Positions 9,991 through 21,306 of a stretch of 64,000 nt of DNA are shown piece after piece. The DNA comes from Megalopta genalis (Eukaryota; Arthropoda; Insecta; Hymenoptera; Halictidae), in assembly GCF_051020955.1 (NCBI RefSeq), contig NC_135014.1:25285221-25349220 (forward strand), in the 5' to 3' direction. Both the position numbers and the translations under genes were made by a program. The notes under the pieces were generated by a model. The model ran no database searches. It saw only the letters and a program-made list of their open reading frames with translations, and was not told where the DNA came from. Position 1 is the stretch's first letter; the number at the start of each line of letters is the position of its first letter.

Positions 9991-11158
9991 ACACTGTTAA
10001 CAATTCAACCACCGTGTCATCCACGTGTGGGCGCCAGAATTACGAATTAAATTTCTAAAAATTGACTTTCCCGCAAATCCCATTGCAATTCCTTAATTAT
10101 ATCGAATTCCGTCGTGATCTTTAAGATGATCTTCACTATGTCCGAGTCGCGGCGGCCGAAGTGTTAAAAACCCGTCAAACAAACGCTTGGATGTAAATCC
10201 GGCAACAGCGCGGGCCCAATTACGTTCGAACGACGGCGATATCCGGTCCGAGGAAATTTTGCAAATCGTCGCTCGTTGGTCTAACAAGACCGCGGTCCAC
10301 CCGGGGACGCGATTTCCTCGCTCGTTACCAGCTGGACAATATAACCCGTGGCCATTTGACCGGGGCCTCTTCTTTTTGCCGGTTTGCGGGATGGTTCGGC
10401 GTCGGGAAATCTACGTACACGCGGCCAGAATTCCCGGAGACAAGGCTCCGGCTCCTTAACGAGCTACCTTTTGCCGGCGACGGGCCACCTGGACACGCGT
10501 TCAACCCCCGGGTAAAATGCTTTGGGATCCGGGCCAGGGGGTCCGCGGGGGGTTGGCGGCGGAAAAGAAGAGAACGGGCGTCGTTTGTCACACGGGCCGG
10601 GGCCGTACGTACGATCCACGTACGACGATTTACGTCGACCGTCCTGGGAACGGTTCATTACCGAGCAAATGCCCGGCCGTGCCGCGCGATATCGATCTTA
10701 TTTTCCGCTTTCCACTTGCCCGGGTATTTATTTTTGTGTCCCGATCCCGTGGTTCGAGCCCCGGCGACCGGTAGATTGCCGGTTACCGTTTACCGCCGCT
10801 TGTACCGTATTGGATTTACGACGGCGACCCGAGCTGCCGCTGCCGCCGCTGCTGGCCATTTTCGAGCCCGACTCGGTCCTGCGTACTTGGCGAGCCTGAA
10901 TTTTTCAACCGGCATCCTCGGGATTTATATTTATCGGCCGCCGCGACCATTTAATATTGCACAGGCGTCGTTGAGGAGCGATTGCGAAATTTCGGTCCCG
11001 CGATTTCGCTGCGTTCGAAATGAGCTTTAGCGCGCCACTTTTGCAAACGGAGCCTATTAATGGGATTTTTTTATCGCCGCGTTGGGCTGGTAGGAATTTT
11101 GAGATAATTTTTCTATGGGATAATGTCAAAGAGAAATTATTTGTTTGTTGCGTCGCTT
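9991..11158. other. GC-rich stretch, no gene identified
   Basis: CpG-rich from about 10140 to 11030, with several overlapping open frames on both strands (the longest, 224 aa at 10356-11030). They overlap mutually, are Arg/Pro/Gly-rich and show no motif, as expected by chance at this GC level. A CpG-rich regulatory region is possible but unsupported. Confidence 0.4.
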
Positions 11159-11159
11159 G

Positions 11160-11300
11160 ATCAACCCCTTAACTTGCACGCTCGAGTTAATTCGAGCACG
11201 CTAAACAGGCCAAACTGTGCACACTCGAGGTAATTCGAGCGGCGTTATATTTTATGCTGCTATAATTTTTCACACTCGAATATAATCGAGAATTGAAAAT
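11160..11300. repeat. CTCGAGTTAATTCGAG-type short repeats, possibly a MITE remnant
   Basis: Three loose copies of CACACTCGAGGTAATTCGAG (about 11177, 11220 and 11270) follow CAACCCCTTAACTTGCACGC, which resembles the CCCTTTGCACTCGA terminus. No matching right end was found. Confidence 0.45.
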
Positions 11301-11404
11301 AATAATGTTAAAGCAGAGAAAAAAGTCGTTTTATTGATATTTATCATTTACATGGGATTGTAGGCTATAACACTTATTTATTCAAGAATAAAATATTAGA
11401 ATAA

Positions 11405-12791
11405 AATCAAGAATAAATATCAGTTCAACGAATCATTCGCAAAGCAAATTTAATGAATAATAGTCTTGTTAAAGGACGTAAGGGATATGTTAGAGAAATA
11501 TGAAGAATATTATCAATAACCTTGACGTATCTTAAAAATTTCATATGTTCACCTTGACATAACCTTGACATGACCTTGACATGACCTTAACATAACCTTG
11601 ATATATCAAGGTTATATCAAGATTATGTTAAGGTCATGTCAAGGTTATGTCAAGGTCAATAATTCCGTGTCCGAGCACAGTTCAACGAATGATTCGCAAA
11701 GCTAATTTAATAAATAATAATCGTGTTAAAGGACGTAAGGGATATGTTTGTTATAGAAATATGAAGAATATTATCAATAACCTTGACATATCTTAAAAAT
11801 TTTATATGTTGACCTTGACATAACCTTGACATATCAAGGTTATATTAAGGTTATGTCAAGGTTATGTCAAGATCATGTCAAGGTTATGTCAAGGTCAATA
11901 ATTCCGTGTCCGAGCACAGTTCAACGAATGATTCGCAAAGCTAATTTAATAAATAATAATCGTGTTAAAAGATGTAAGGGATATGTTTGTTATAGAAATA
12001 TGGAGAATATTATCAATAACCTTGACATATCTTAAAAATTTTATATGTTGACCTTGACATAACCTTGACATATCAAGGTTATATTAAGGTTATGTCAAGG
12101 TTATGTCAAGATCATGTCAAGGTTATGTCAAGGTCAATAATTCTGTGTCAGAACACAGTTCAACGAATGATTCGCAAAGCTAATTTAATAAATAATAATC
12201 GTGCTAAAGGACGTAAGGGATATGTTTGTTAGAGAAATATGAAGAATATTATCAATAAGATACTCACTCATTTAGTTGTAAAATCCACTTCATGCACGGA
12301 AATGTGTGGAGGATAGTGCATTGACCTCATTTACGTACTTTGTTAATCTTCACTGTACACCTTGCTTAAAAATTTCGTATGTTACACACAAGGTGTCATG
12401 CACACTAGAAAATTAAAACGGCCGTCACGGTTAAATTGCTTACTATTTCGGGTCCGATAAATTAGTAAATATTCTCCAGACGTTCTAAAGTAAAGGTGAA
12501 CAGCGTTTTTCTTAAAAATATCACTGTCACGTAGTAAAAAAAAATCCGGAAAATTCTCGCTTCGTGATTTGTTCAATACTTCGAACGCGGCTCGAGTCCG
12601 TCCCGACCATCTGTCAAAGCCTCGTGCTGCGGGCTCTCGAACTTCGCGCCGTCACCTCTCATTGGTCAGTGTTTTCCGTTAATAACTCGTAAACAAAGCC
12701 GCAGGTCGCATTTTCGCAAATGAAAAAGTTACTTCAAATGACCTCAGCTACCCCTCATTTTCGGCTGTTAAAATAATTGTGGAACACCCTG
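11405..12791. mobile_element. Rearranged FB1 copy with internal tandem expansion
   Basis: The right end (ACAAAGCCGCAGGTCGCATT ... GTGGAACACCCTG at 12791) matches the FB1 right arm. The left part matches the FB1 left-arm interior (ATTCCGTGT..., TTCAACGAATGATTCGCAAA, GAAATATGAAGAATATTATC, CTCA.TCATTTAGTTG). The two join at about 12280-12340, so the palindrome centre is missing, as are the outer ~500 bp of the left arm. Within the left part a 239-bp segment is repeated. Confidence 0.75.
11424..12250. repeat. 239-bp tandem repeat inside the FB1 copy
   Basis: TTCAACGAATGATTCGCAAA recurs at 11424, 11681, 11920 and 12159 (spacings 257, 239, 239). Each unit carries clusters of CCTTGACAT and its inverse ATGTCAAGG, so each unit can itself form a hairpin around ACATATCAAGGT. 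Confidence 0.85.
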
Positions 12792-12799
12792 TATAAAAC

Positions 12800-13080
12800 T
12801 GTAAAAACATTCGAAGAGTCTGAGAATATTTGTGTATTATGTGCGATTAATTAAAGCAACAATGTATACTATTATGCCTGTAGAAATGTTGAACATTGAA
12901 TCTGTACAAATTTTGAATAATAAGTTTGCAGAAATGTTGAACATTAAATCTGTACAAATCTTGAATAATAAGTCCGCAAAAATGTCGAACATTAGGCCTG
13001 TGAAAATATTGAATATTAAATCTATAAAAAAGGTGACTAATTAATCTGTGAAAATGTTGACTATATTAAGTCTGCAAAAT
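12800..13080. repeat. 24/48-bp minisatellite
   Basis: GAAATGTTGAACATT alternates with AAATTTTGAATAATAAG. The 48-bp double unit is read from starts at 12883 and 12931, with shorter decayed copies to about 13070. A 70-aa open frame over it is repeat-derived. Confidence 0.75.
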
Positions 13081-14087
13081 ACAATCGAATAGAAAAAGAG
13101 TAACACATAGAAACTACGTCCTCCGCAGAGAAAATAAAGGAACAGAATTTTTAGTCTTCCCGATTGGCAATCTCCGAGATTGTTAATTACAAAATATAAA
13201 CAGAGCATACAGCGGAATAGATTTGTGCAAGACGGTTTAATTGTAAGAAACTGACATTTCATTTTCAGCCTCATTAAAACTGCTCCAGTTTTATGGAAGT
13301 TTTATGGCCGCAGGTTTATTAACCGGTCAGTTTTGTAGAAGTTTCACGGCGGCCAGTTTATTTTGTTAAACAACCCGTGCGACACGAACGAAAATATTGT
13401 CGAATGTTTCTGTAAGCCGATTTATTATTGGTGTGCTCTCCCACCCCTCTCTCTTTCCCTTAGTCTATCGATCGAAATAATGGAAACGGTGGTAATCGAA
13501 TTTACAGATTTACTTGTGAGTAGATTTTGCGTTCGGCTTTACAAACGATGGGAACGGTAACAATAGAATGTAATTTGTATCAACCGGAGATTGTATCTAG
13601 AAGAAAATTCAATCTACACACGCGAATTGCTGATGCTCGTTCGATAAATTAATATTGATAGAACCGGGTCTAGAGAAACTAATGAAACCCGTGTTATTTG
13701 GGTTTCACTATTGCTTCACCGACACATGCTACACCATTCGAGCGCGTAAACTGCAGCTTTACGTAAGTTGCTATGTCCTGCTGGCGCAATTCAGTTTCAG
13801 CGACACAGAAAATTCCACAGAAATCCTGTACAACACTAATTTCATTCTCAGTTCACGTTCAGTCGGTACAGTAAATATTTTTTAATCATTCATTTTTAAT
13901 AACCTCTTCTAGAATAGTAATTTACGAACGCAATCAAAGCCAGCGAACATAGACATACGTTTCTTTTTTCTTAAATTAAAAGCCAACATTTAACATAAAT
14001 ATTGAAACATTGAAAGTCTCTTCAAAGATCCCAGCACGACTTTAAAATTCATATTGTAGAAATAAAACTGTATTAAAATTCTTTTTT
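13081..14087. other. No gene seen
   Basis: AT-leaning unique-looking sequence with a short CT run at 13440-13460. Frames of 65-77 aa have no recognisable content. Confidence 0.4.
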
Positions 14088-14488
14088 TTAACCCTTTCGC
14101 TACGGGCGGATTTTCCGCCGCGGTACTTCTGCTGAACGGCGCGCTGCGACATCACTGCACGCTACAAGACGTCGATCGTTGCGGGGGTACTGCAGCGGAG
14201 AAACCGCCCGTAGCAAAAGGGTTAATCCAAATAAAGTTAAACAAAATTGAAAGAAAAAAAATAAAGGCATATCTATTTATCCCTTGTTGAGAGAAAAATA
14301 AGGTGAATTATCTTTCTGCAGTAAGCACTGACTTTATTCGCTACAAACGATCGAACTTATGGAGGGCCACTATAGTGACCCGTAGTACCTCAGTCGCATT
14401 TTATGGAGGGCCACTTTAATGGCCCGTAGTACCTCGGTGGCATCTTATGGAAGGCCGCTATAGTGGCCCGTAGTATCCAAAGGGTTAA
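14088..14488. mobile_element. TTAA-flanked MITE, CCCTTTCGCTAC family, copy 1
   Basis: It begins TTAACCCTTTCGCTACGGGC and ends CCAAAGGGTTAA. An internal inverse terminus (CGCCCGTAGCAAAAGGGTTAA) ends at 14225, so a 138-bp palindromic module is followed by a second module. The second carries three ~50-bp repeats with GGCCACTATAGTGACCCGTA-type sequence. The copy at 60850-61294 is its reverse-oriented relative. Confidence 0.8.
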
Positions 14489-15536
14489 ATACAAGTCAGT
14501 CGAAATACTTCATCTGCTTGCAGGCTATTAAAATGCTCCTGAATGTTCGTGAATAAATAATTGGATTATTGATTAAAGATTTTCGAGGGACGTGTAAGCT
14601 GAGATAATAAACAAAATAAAAATTGTCTGTATTTATAGCAAAGAACAGAAGTCACTCACGAATGATTTTCCTTCTCTAAACGTTACGATAGGTTTCAAGT
14701 AAAATATTCGACCCCTTTTTATGCTTCGTATCACGTATACTAATTGTTGCCATAAAGAAAAGACCGTCGATCAATCGTCGAACGTTCTCACGTCCCGCCG
14801 CGTCGAGAATGTCCGCGACACCGTGGAGCATGTCGGCAGATTTCCGGGTAGGACAGGCAAACGAAGTTAGAGCGCACAGTTGTGAGCAACGCTAATCAGT
14901 TTTACCTTATTAGAGTTTCGCGTCTAGCTGCGCTCAAGACGTAACACCGTGAAAGTGGTGTGAAATTAAGGCGAACAGCGAGCTGATAACACGCGCGTAT
15001 AACGTTGCCGCGCTCGAATTGAATTCGCATGAAAACCTGCGAGGAAGAACGTTCCGCGCGTTTCCACGTTCGACTTGTTTTTACGGGTGGAGAACAACCT
15101 TCGGTTGTGTTATTGTTGCGCGGCCGTTCTGTTTCGCCGGTTTCATATTTCTGGCCGCTCTATCGTGCCAGAAATGCTCGATAACTTCCGAGCACTCCCG
15201 GCGAGCTGGTTCCCCTCCCCCCAGCATGTATTCTAATGCACACGATCACACGATACACGTTTTATGCTACCATCTGCGAACACGTAATCAATAAATACAC
15301 AAGAACTCGGACGCGAATGAAATACGTAAACTGCGGCCGGGGGTCTAGCCGAGTGAAAAATGCCGGCGATGGAAGCGAGAAGGCGGAAACAGTATCTCGG
15401 TTGAACCCTCGACCGGCGCGCCGGGGTCACGAGCGACCCCGACGTTGTATTTCCATTTTATTTTCCAGCGGAAATGTTCGTTTTCCTCGTGTTTGTCGTT
15501 TTATGCATTAAGATTCGAACATCGATGAGAATTAAA
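14489..15536. other. No gene seen
   Basis: Mixed sequence, CpG-richer after 14760. Overlapping frames of 65-91 aa on both strands at 15019-15511 are mutually exclusive and without motifs. Confidence 0.4.
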
Positions 15537-15768
15537 TCAACCCTTTGCACTCGAGGCTATGTTAATTGCAAAATGAAGGCGTGATCGTTTTTATTTATTG
15601 AACGTGTACGCTTATAGAAGACCTCTGTTATCCGACAATTTATCGAATATTTAATAGAAATTTAATAATGCAAATATTCTCTTGAAAATGGTGTAGCAAC
15701 TTTTAGCGCCGCCTCAGAGTCGAAGGGTGAATAGCTGTCTAGGGCGCCGCTGGAGTGCAAAGGGTTAA
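15537..15768. mobile_element. TTAA-flanked MITE, CCCTTTGCACTCGA family, copy 2
   Basis: A 232-bp element from TCAACCCTTTGCACTCGAG to GGAGTGCAAAGGGTTAA. The left TTAA has changed to TCAA. Its interior differs from copy 1 (7696-8023), so only the termini are shared. Non-coding. Confidence 0.75.
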
Positions 15769-16029
15769 CACATTTGTGTTATTTCGGTTTGATTTTGCAA
15801 TGAAAAATCAATTTTATCTCAAGTGTCAATTAATTTGAGACCGTCAATGTTGTCTTTATCCGAAATTAGATTGACGCATTTTTTCTCAATTTTTGCTTCG
15901 GGTCTATCGCGACCAAGTGTGCCAGTTATTTTTGTGAAACTCCCAGTCGTGAATTAAATATGAGCGTCCCAGATTCAATTGGTAAACATCGTTCGACGAT
16001 AGGTGGAATTATGGTAGTGGAATTTTACT

Positions 16030-16450
16030 GTGTGTTCTTGCTTGGGAAGAATTTTTGTTATCACAAGACAGTAAATGGATGATTGTGATTTCAGTCGTAT
16101 TTATTCTGGACGGATTTTTTACATTCTTTCGTTGTTGGAAGATACCCGAGAAACATAGATAAATGGTACACTTTTGCTCGGATGATTTTTGCTCGATCAT
16201 TATTGGATAACGGTAAATAAATGATTGCAACTTCAGCCGTATCCATAAATGTATTACGATGCCGGCTGAATGTTTTATACGTTGTTATGAGCATTGAGGA
16301 ACATTGGGAACGGAACGCTATATATATATATGTCAAATCGTTCTTGCTTCGTTATTATTAACAGTAAATAGATAATTCCAATTTCAGCGAATCCCATAAA
16401 TACATTAATGGAGCTGTGCCTTTGCTGTTTTCGATTTCAGAATAACGAGA
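16030..16450. repeat. Degenerate ~146-bp tandem repeat, three copies
   Basis: CAGTAAATGGATGATTGTGA + TTTCAG (16069), GGTAAATAAATGATTGCAAC + TTCAG (16211) and CAGTAAATAGATAATTCCAA + TTTCAG (16362) mark three diverged units, each followed by a CATAAAT or TATTT block. The copies also share CTTGCTTGG/TTTGCTCGG-like sequence. Confidence 0.6.
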
Positions 16451-17282
16451 AATGCAGGGGTTGCTTGCAGAAACGTGTAGACTTTTCCACAATCGAAATC
16501 CACTGTGATGCTATTAATTTTACAAAAATGGCGATCGTATTATATATATATAAATAATAGGACATACTACAGGCAAAGCATTAAATTAAAGTATTAAAAT
16601 GTGCAAAATAATATTTAAAAATCTCCATTCTTTTCTCACAGAAAATATTGAAAATTACTATTGAAATTAGTAGCATAAATATATGTTAAATATTAGATAC
16701 ATAAATATAATATGATATACTGAAATAGTAAACGAGAAAACGTGCGAAACAGTGTTTGAAAATATCTCCATTAATTTCTTTTAAAAAAGGCTTGAAAAGC
16801 AATTGAAAGCAGATAATTAGGTACTCTAAAGTGCGCGTATGGTCCGAAAAGTAGCAACAAGACGAATCAAAATCGGTACGGTATTGTTGAAAAAAAAATC
16901 GCAAGCAGTATTCGAAAGAGAAAAGATTTTAAACGCCAGGTTGGATGTGGGTACCCGGTTATTGACACAAGAGTTAAAAAGAGATTAACGGATTCGCGTC
17001 ATCAGTTAGAGCGATCGATACTATTGCACCGCGTTCGTTGCAGCATACAGAGTGCCTGGCCGAAAGTTTGAATTCAGCTGCCGATATTCAGCGAAGTTAT
17101 ATCGCGTAACTAATTTTCTCCGCTGACACGGAGCCGATACTTTTGGACACAGTTATTTTGAAATTCTTAGCTCTAGCCTTTGACGAATCGACGCGGTCAC
17201 TTGCAATTACGCCAAATTGACCCACTGAATCGGTAACCGAATTTTTCATTTTGAGATCAGAACAATAAATAAGTACTTTATG
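16451..17282. other. No gene seen
   Basis: AT-rich to 16930, then mixed. A 72-aa reverse frame at 16686-16904 is Phe/Tyr/Ser-rich, as expected from AT-rich sequence. Confidence 0.4.
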
Positions 17283-17362
17283 TGTAATAGTATATTATAT
17301 TCAGTATAATATTATATAATATACACATAAATGCCCAAAAATATTGGGCAGTATTGTATATG

Positions 17363-17414
<52 letters not shown>

Positions 17415-17588
17415 TATCGTAGTTAAAAGTATTGGACACTATATTTTTATATTGTATTATAGTATACTATATAAAAATATTGGGCAGTATTGTATATGTA
17501 TGATAATAATAATAATAATAATAATAATAATATATATATATAATAATATAAATAATAATATAAATAATATAATATACAAATAATACAA

Positions 17589-17622
<34 letters not shown>

Positions 17623-17807
17623 TTGTATATATGTATATAGTATAGTATGTATAGTACTATATGTATATACATATATAGTATTGTATATGTATGATAATAA
17701 TAATAATATATTATTATTATATATTACTATATATATATTACTATATACTATAATACAATATAAAAATATAGTGCCCAATACTTTTAACTACGATTGTACA
17801 TTATACT

Positions 17808-17810
<3 letters not shown>
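17283..17810. repeat. ATT/TA microsatellite block
   Basis: Long runs of (ATA)n at 17366-17412, 17503-17530 and 17692-17708, and (TA)n at 17592-17620. ATATTGGGCAGTATTGTATA occurs twice (about 17341 and 17478). The Tyr/Ile frames over it are artefacts. Confidence 0.9.
17418..17792. mobile_element. AT-rich foldback with ~50-bp inverted arms
   Basis: CGTAGTTAAAAGTATTGGAC + ACTATATTTTTATATTG... (from 17418) is mirrored with one mismatch by CAATATAAAAATATAGTGCC + CAATACTTTTAACTACG ending at 17792. The loop is the microsatellite block. It could be a MITE whose loop expanded as simple repeats. Confidence 0.65.

Positions 17811-17811
<1 letters not shown>

Positions 17812-17838
<27 letters not shown>
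17812..17838. repeat. GA microsatellite
   Basis: A pure (GA)13 run just outside the AT foldback. Confidence 0.95.
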
Positions 17839-17869
17839 ACGTTATAATTCTTACCAATCGAGCAGCAAT

Positions 17870-18832
17870 CGCAACAAATTAATCTACACACTAATTGATC
17901 AACAGTCCATCATTAATTTAAGATTTAATATTGCAAGAATTTATTATTCACTGCAGAGCTTTGTTTTCTGTGTCGCGTCAAAATATTAAATTACAAAATA
18001 ATTTTCTTATGGAAGCTAAGACTGCTTAATGACAGAAAATAATAGTTAATTAACGTAATCCTAAGAAACCAATTACACCGTACAGTCTACACGCTAATCG
18101 AGCCTTAATGTATTATTAATGTAAGACTTAATACTGGAGGAAGATAATTTATTGCAGCTTTGTTTTCTGTGCCACGTCAAAATATTAGATCTCAAAATAA
18201 TTTCCTCGTGGAAGCTAAAATTGCTCAATGACGAAAAAAAAGAAAAACACTTCAACTGTAATCCTATTGCATTATTAATTTCAGACTGAATGCTGCGAAA
18301 GAGAAACAATGCACTGAATTTCTCGTAGCACGTAAAAATATCAGACCGCAAAATAATTCCCTTGAGCAAGTCAAAATCGCATGACAACAACAAAAAATGA
18401 GAAGGTCCAGTCTTGATCCGTTATTAACACGTTCCGTGCCGAGCTTTTTTTACTCGAATCTTCACACTTTGATATTTTACTAAAACTTGATGTATTACGT
18501 GCAATTATTAATTCTCGTACACATAACAACGTAACAAAAACTTATCAACGCCCATTCTTGCGGTGGAAATTGATTCTTCGGTTCTAAATTTCTTGTAAAC
18601 AATTTGTTCAGTTCACTAAGTAAACATGCAAGCGTGTACCATCGATGATACACGTGGCACGGAACGTGTTAACTAAAAATTGAACACACCGTCGCAGAAG
18701 AGAAAATTCATTAAAATAATCTGTCTGTGCACAAGCTGAAATCGCTCAACACCGAAAACAAAATTAACGCCCTTGATACCAGCAAACTGTATTACCAATC
18801 CGACCGTACACTCTACGAGCAATATAATCTTA
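17870..18832. repeat. Degenerate ~180-bp tandem repeat, four copies, split by a MITE
   Basis: Recurrent blocks in the same order: CTACAC.CTAAT..., ATTATTAAT.T.AGA.TTAAT, TTTGTTTTCTGTG.C.CGTCAA, AAATAATTT.C..T.GAAGCTA and TTGCTCAATGAC. Copies begin near 17875, 18080, 18245 and, after the MITE, 18675. They are strongly diverged. Confidence 0.6.
18424..18672 (+). mobile_element. TTAA-flanked MITE, CACGTTCCGTGCC family, copy 1
   Basis: 249 bp with termini TTAACACGTTCCGTGCC and GGCACGGAACGTGTTAA. By eye it differs at only two positions from the reverse complement of the copy at 19954-20202. A subterminal palindrome around ACCATCGATGGT lies next to the right end. Non-coding; piggyBac-like by target site only. 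The + orientation is arbitrary. Confidence 0.85.
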
Positions 18833-19953
18833 GCACCGAGATTTCATTCCGCGGATTAAATCGCGGCCCGATCTCCTGAACAATCGGATTAGATGGAGTA
18901 GAAAGAACCCTCCTATTCGCGGGTGTAGCCGGTCCGCGCGGGGCATCGAAACAGGTACGAAAAAAGGAGCGGACCGTGCGCGAAGGAGAAATAGAGAAAG
19001 AAAAGCGGGATGGCAAGAAACCGGGGGAGGAGGTGGGAAAAAAAGAAAGGGCGGGAAAACAAAGGTGAACGTCGATGGCGTCGATAAAAGCAGCGCCGGT
19101 AACGAAGTTTACCGATGTCCCTTTGCACGTTCCGGCTTAAAACGCAAAGTTTCCATATCGTCCGGTAAGCGAGAGCTTCGCGCAACAAATTTTACGGCGC
19201 CGATAAAATTACACGACCGGGAGCCCGAACGAACGGCGGATCGGTTAAATTACGTTCCCGGACGCTTTTCATAAACTTCGGCAAACTTTTAATACACATC
19301 CTGTAGGCGTGCTTTATAATGCTCGCTCGGCCGATCGTTCCGCGAAATGCCGGCCGATCCGCACCCTCTCCCCCCCCCAGCCGCCTCTCCCTCGGTTTAT
19401 CCACCTTCGTTCACTTTGTTGCTTCTTCTTTTCTTGCCGCGGCATCCGGTAGATTTTATTCCCTAGCCGGGGAGTGGGGGGAGGAGGGATATTAATATTC
19501 CCGGAATCCGGCGAGTCGTAAAAAGAAACTTGACAGAGGCAGCTGAAATTGGAATTCGCCGTTCTGCGCCGGCAAAAAATTATTTCGACGTCCTCGGATC
19601 CCATAGACAACTCTCGCGGCGGAAGTTAGGGGATATTTCAGGAAATTATGAAACTTCGTGCGCCGCTGATTCATTTGTAATGCGAGCATAGTCTTTGTTT
19701 CGGGGCGCGCGGAGTCGTCGCTGCTTCGGCGGAACGTTGTCGGATTGTCCTTCGAACGGTGAAGCGCCGCGAAGTTTCTGCAGTGATTGCATTATTTTCT
19801 TGTATTTGGAAAGACGACTCGATCCTCGATGTTTAAACCATTGGCGTGCAATTTTCTTCGCAGTTACTGCGATCAGAAATTTTTCGATTGCAGTAACTTC
19901 TTGGATGGGAAAGAAAATTGATGCTTGTCGTGTGCCTAAATTTACTATAATGC
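18833..19953. other. No gene seen
   Basis: CpG-rich sequence with A/G-rich and C-rich runs (for example the C run near 19371). Overlapping frames on the two strands (up to 111 aa) have no recognisable motif. Confidence 0.4.
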
Positions 19954-20202
19954 TTAACACGTTCCGTGCCACGTGTACCATCGATGGTACACGCTTGTAT
20001 GTTTACTTAGTGAACTGAACAAATTGTTTACAAGAAATTTAGAACCGAAGAATCAATTTCCACCGCAAGAATGGGCGTTGATAAGTTTTTGTTACGTTGT
20101 TATGTGTACGAGAATTAATAATTGCACGTAATACATCAAGTTTTAGTAAAATATCAAAGTGTGAAGATTCGAGTAAAAAAAGCTCGGCACGGAACGTGTT
20201 AA
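19954..20202 (-). mobile_element. TTAA-flanked MITE, CACGTTCCGTGCC family, copy 2
   Basis: The same 249-bp element as 18424-18672, in the opposite orientation 1.28 kb away. It includes the palindrome GTGTACCATCGATGGTACAC. The near-identity implies recent insertion or gene conversion between the two. Confidence 0.85.
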
Positions 20203-21245
20203 ATATTGCTGGCAGGAATTTTATTTCAATTTTAAGGGACGGAATAACGTCTATACTGAATACTGAACACATAATAATACTCGTCGAGGTACAGTAAGGG
20301 GTTAGTAGAAGGGGGTTAATAGAATAATAGCGCAGAACACTCCGTTTCACTTTTCGTCGGAGAGCGACGTTTTTGTCGGTCGCATGCGAGACCCGTGGAC
20401 CGTTTGTTTTGGTTTCGGTTCTTCGGCTATGCCAGAGGTCGAACGGTCACGGTCTGTGACGCTGCGAGTTTGTAAACGTTCGTGTTTCCATTTCGTCCGG
20501 GCCGCGGAGCAGCGTGCATTTCTTGTTTTTGTTCCACGGACTTCTGCTACGGTGGCGCTCATTAATATTCAGACACTTTTTAAAACGCAATAACTTTTTC
20601 TAAAACTGGAATGAACGATTTGAGTTTTTTTTTAGGTGATAGAGGGACCTGTATACTAGAGAATGATTTAATCACTTTGTTACAATTTCGCTATTACTTG
20701 GAATGATTCGTCATTCCAAAAAATAAAAGACTCTCGTTTCTTAACTTTTTTATCTGAGCCTACAACGAAAACTTAAAAAATGCGTTTTGTAGATCTGTGT
20801 ATATGTATATTGTTTCCATTATTTTAGATATTTTTTACGTTTTATTATATAAAGATTGAGCTGCGACACTCAGCTGAATTCAGGTGAATTGGAAAGAGGA
20901 TAAACAAAAGAGTAAACAAAAGATTTCTGAATCTAATTTCTGTTTTGAAATTGTTCCATTTATAAAAAGGGTAATCGAATTTTCTGATATTATATATAAA
21001 AAATTACTCTTTAAAGATACTCTCTCGCATGCCAAGAATATCACTATGATCTTTGGAATTGAGTTCTCGCATACGAGAATCATTTTTCGATCAATTATTT
21101 TCACGTCTGTTTCATAGCAGCCTTCGTTAATGAATACGACTCAATAATATCAAGATTGAAATTGACACGTATCAATTATTAAAGGAAATATTACAGAGCA
21201 TTCCGACAGAGGTAATTCTCATTTAATTATAATTAAAACGTGTAG
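20203..21245. other. No gene seen; possible old repeat remnant
   Basis: CpG-rich to 20560, then AT-rich. AAAACGCAATAACTTTTTCT at 20581-20600 has the look of a decayed arthropod repeat, but no partner was found here. Frames of 66-77 aa lack motifs. Confidence 0.35.
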
Positions 21246-21306
21246 TATGCATAATAATAATAATAATAATAATAAAATAATAATAATAATAATAATAATA
21301 ATAACG
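21246..21306. repeat. (ATA)n microsatellite
   Basis: Two (ATA)n runs separated by one AAA interruption, followed by ACGCGCGCG. Confidence 0.95.

Noticed and set aside
10738..10775. GGTTCGAGCCCC, resembling a tRNA T-loop
   Set aside because: No acceptor stem, D-arm or anticodon arm could be placed around it.
10356..11030. 224-aa forward frame in GC-rich sequence
   Set aside because: At least five overlapping frames on both strands cover the same bases, none with a family signature.
17457..17778. Tyr/Ile-rich reverse frames of 71 and 103 aa
   Set aside because: Translations of TA and ATA microsatellites.
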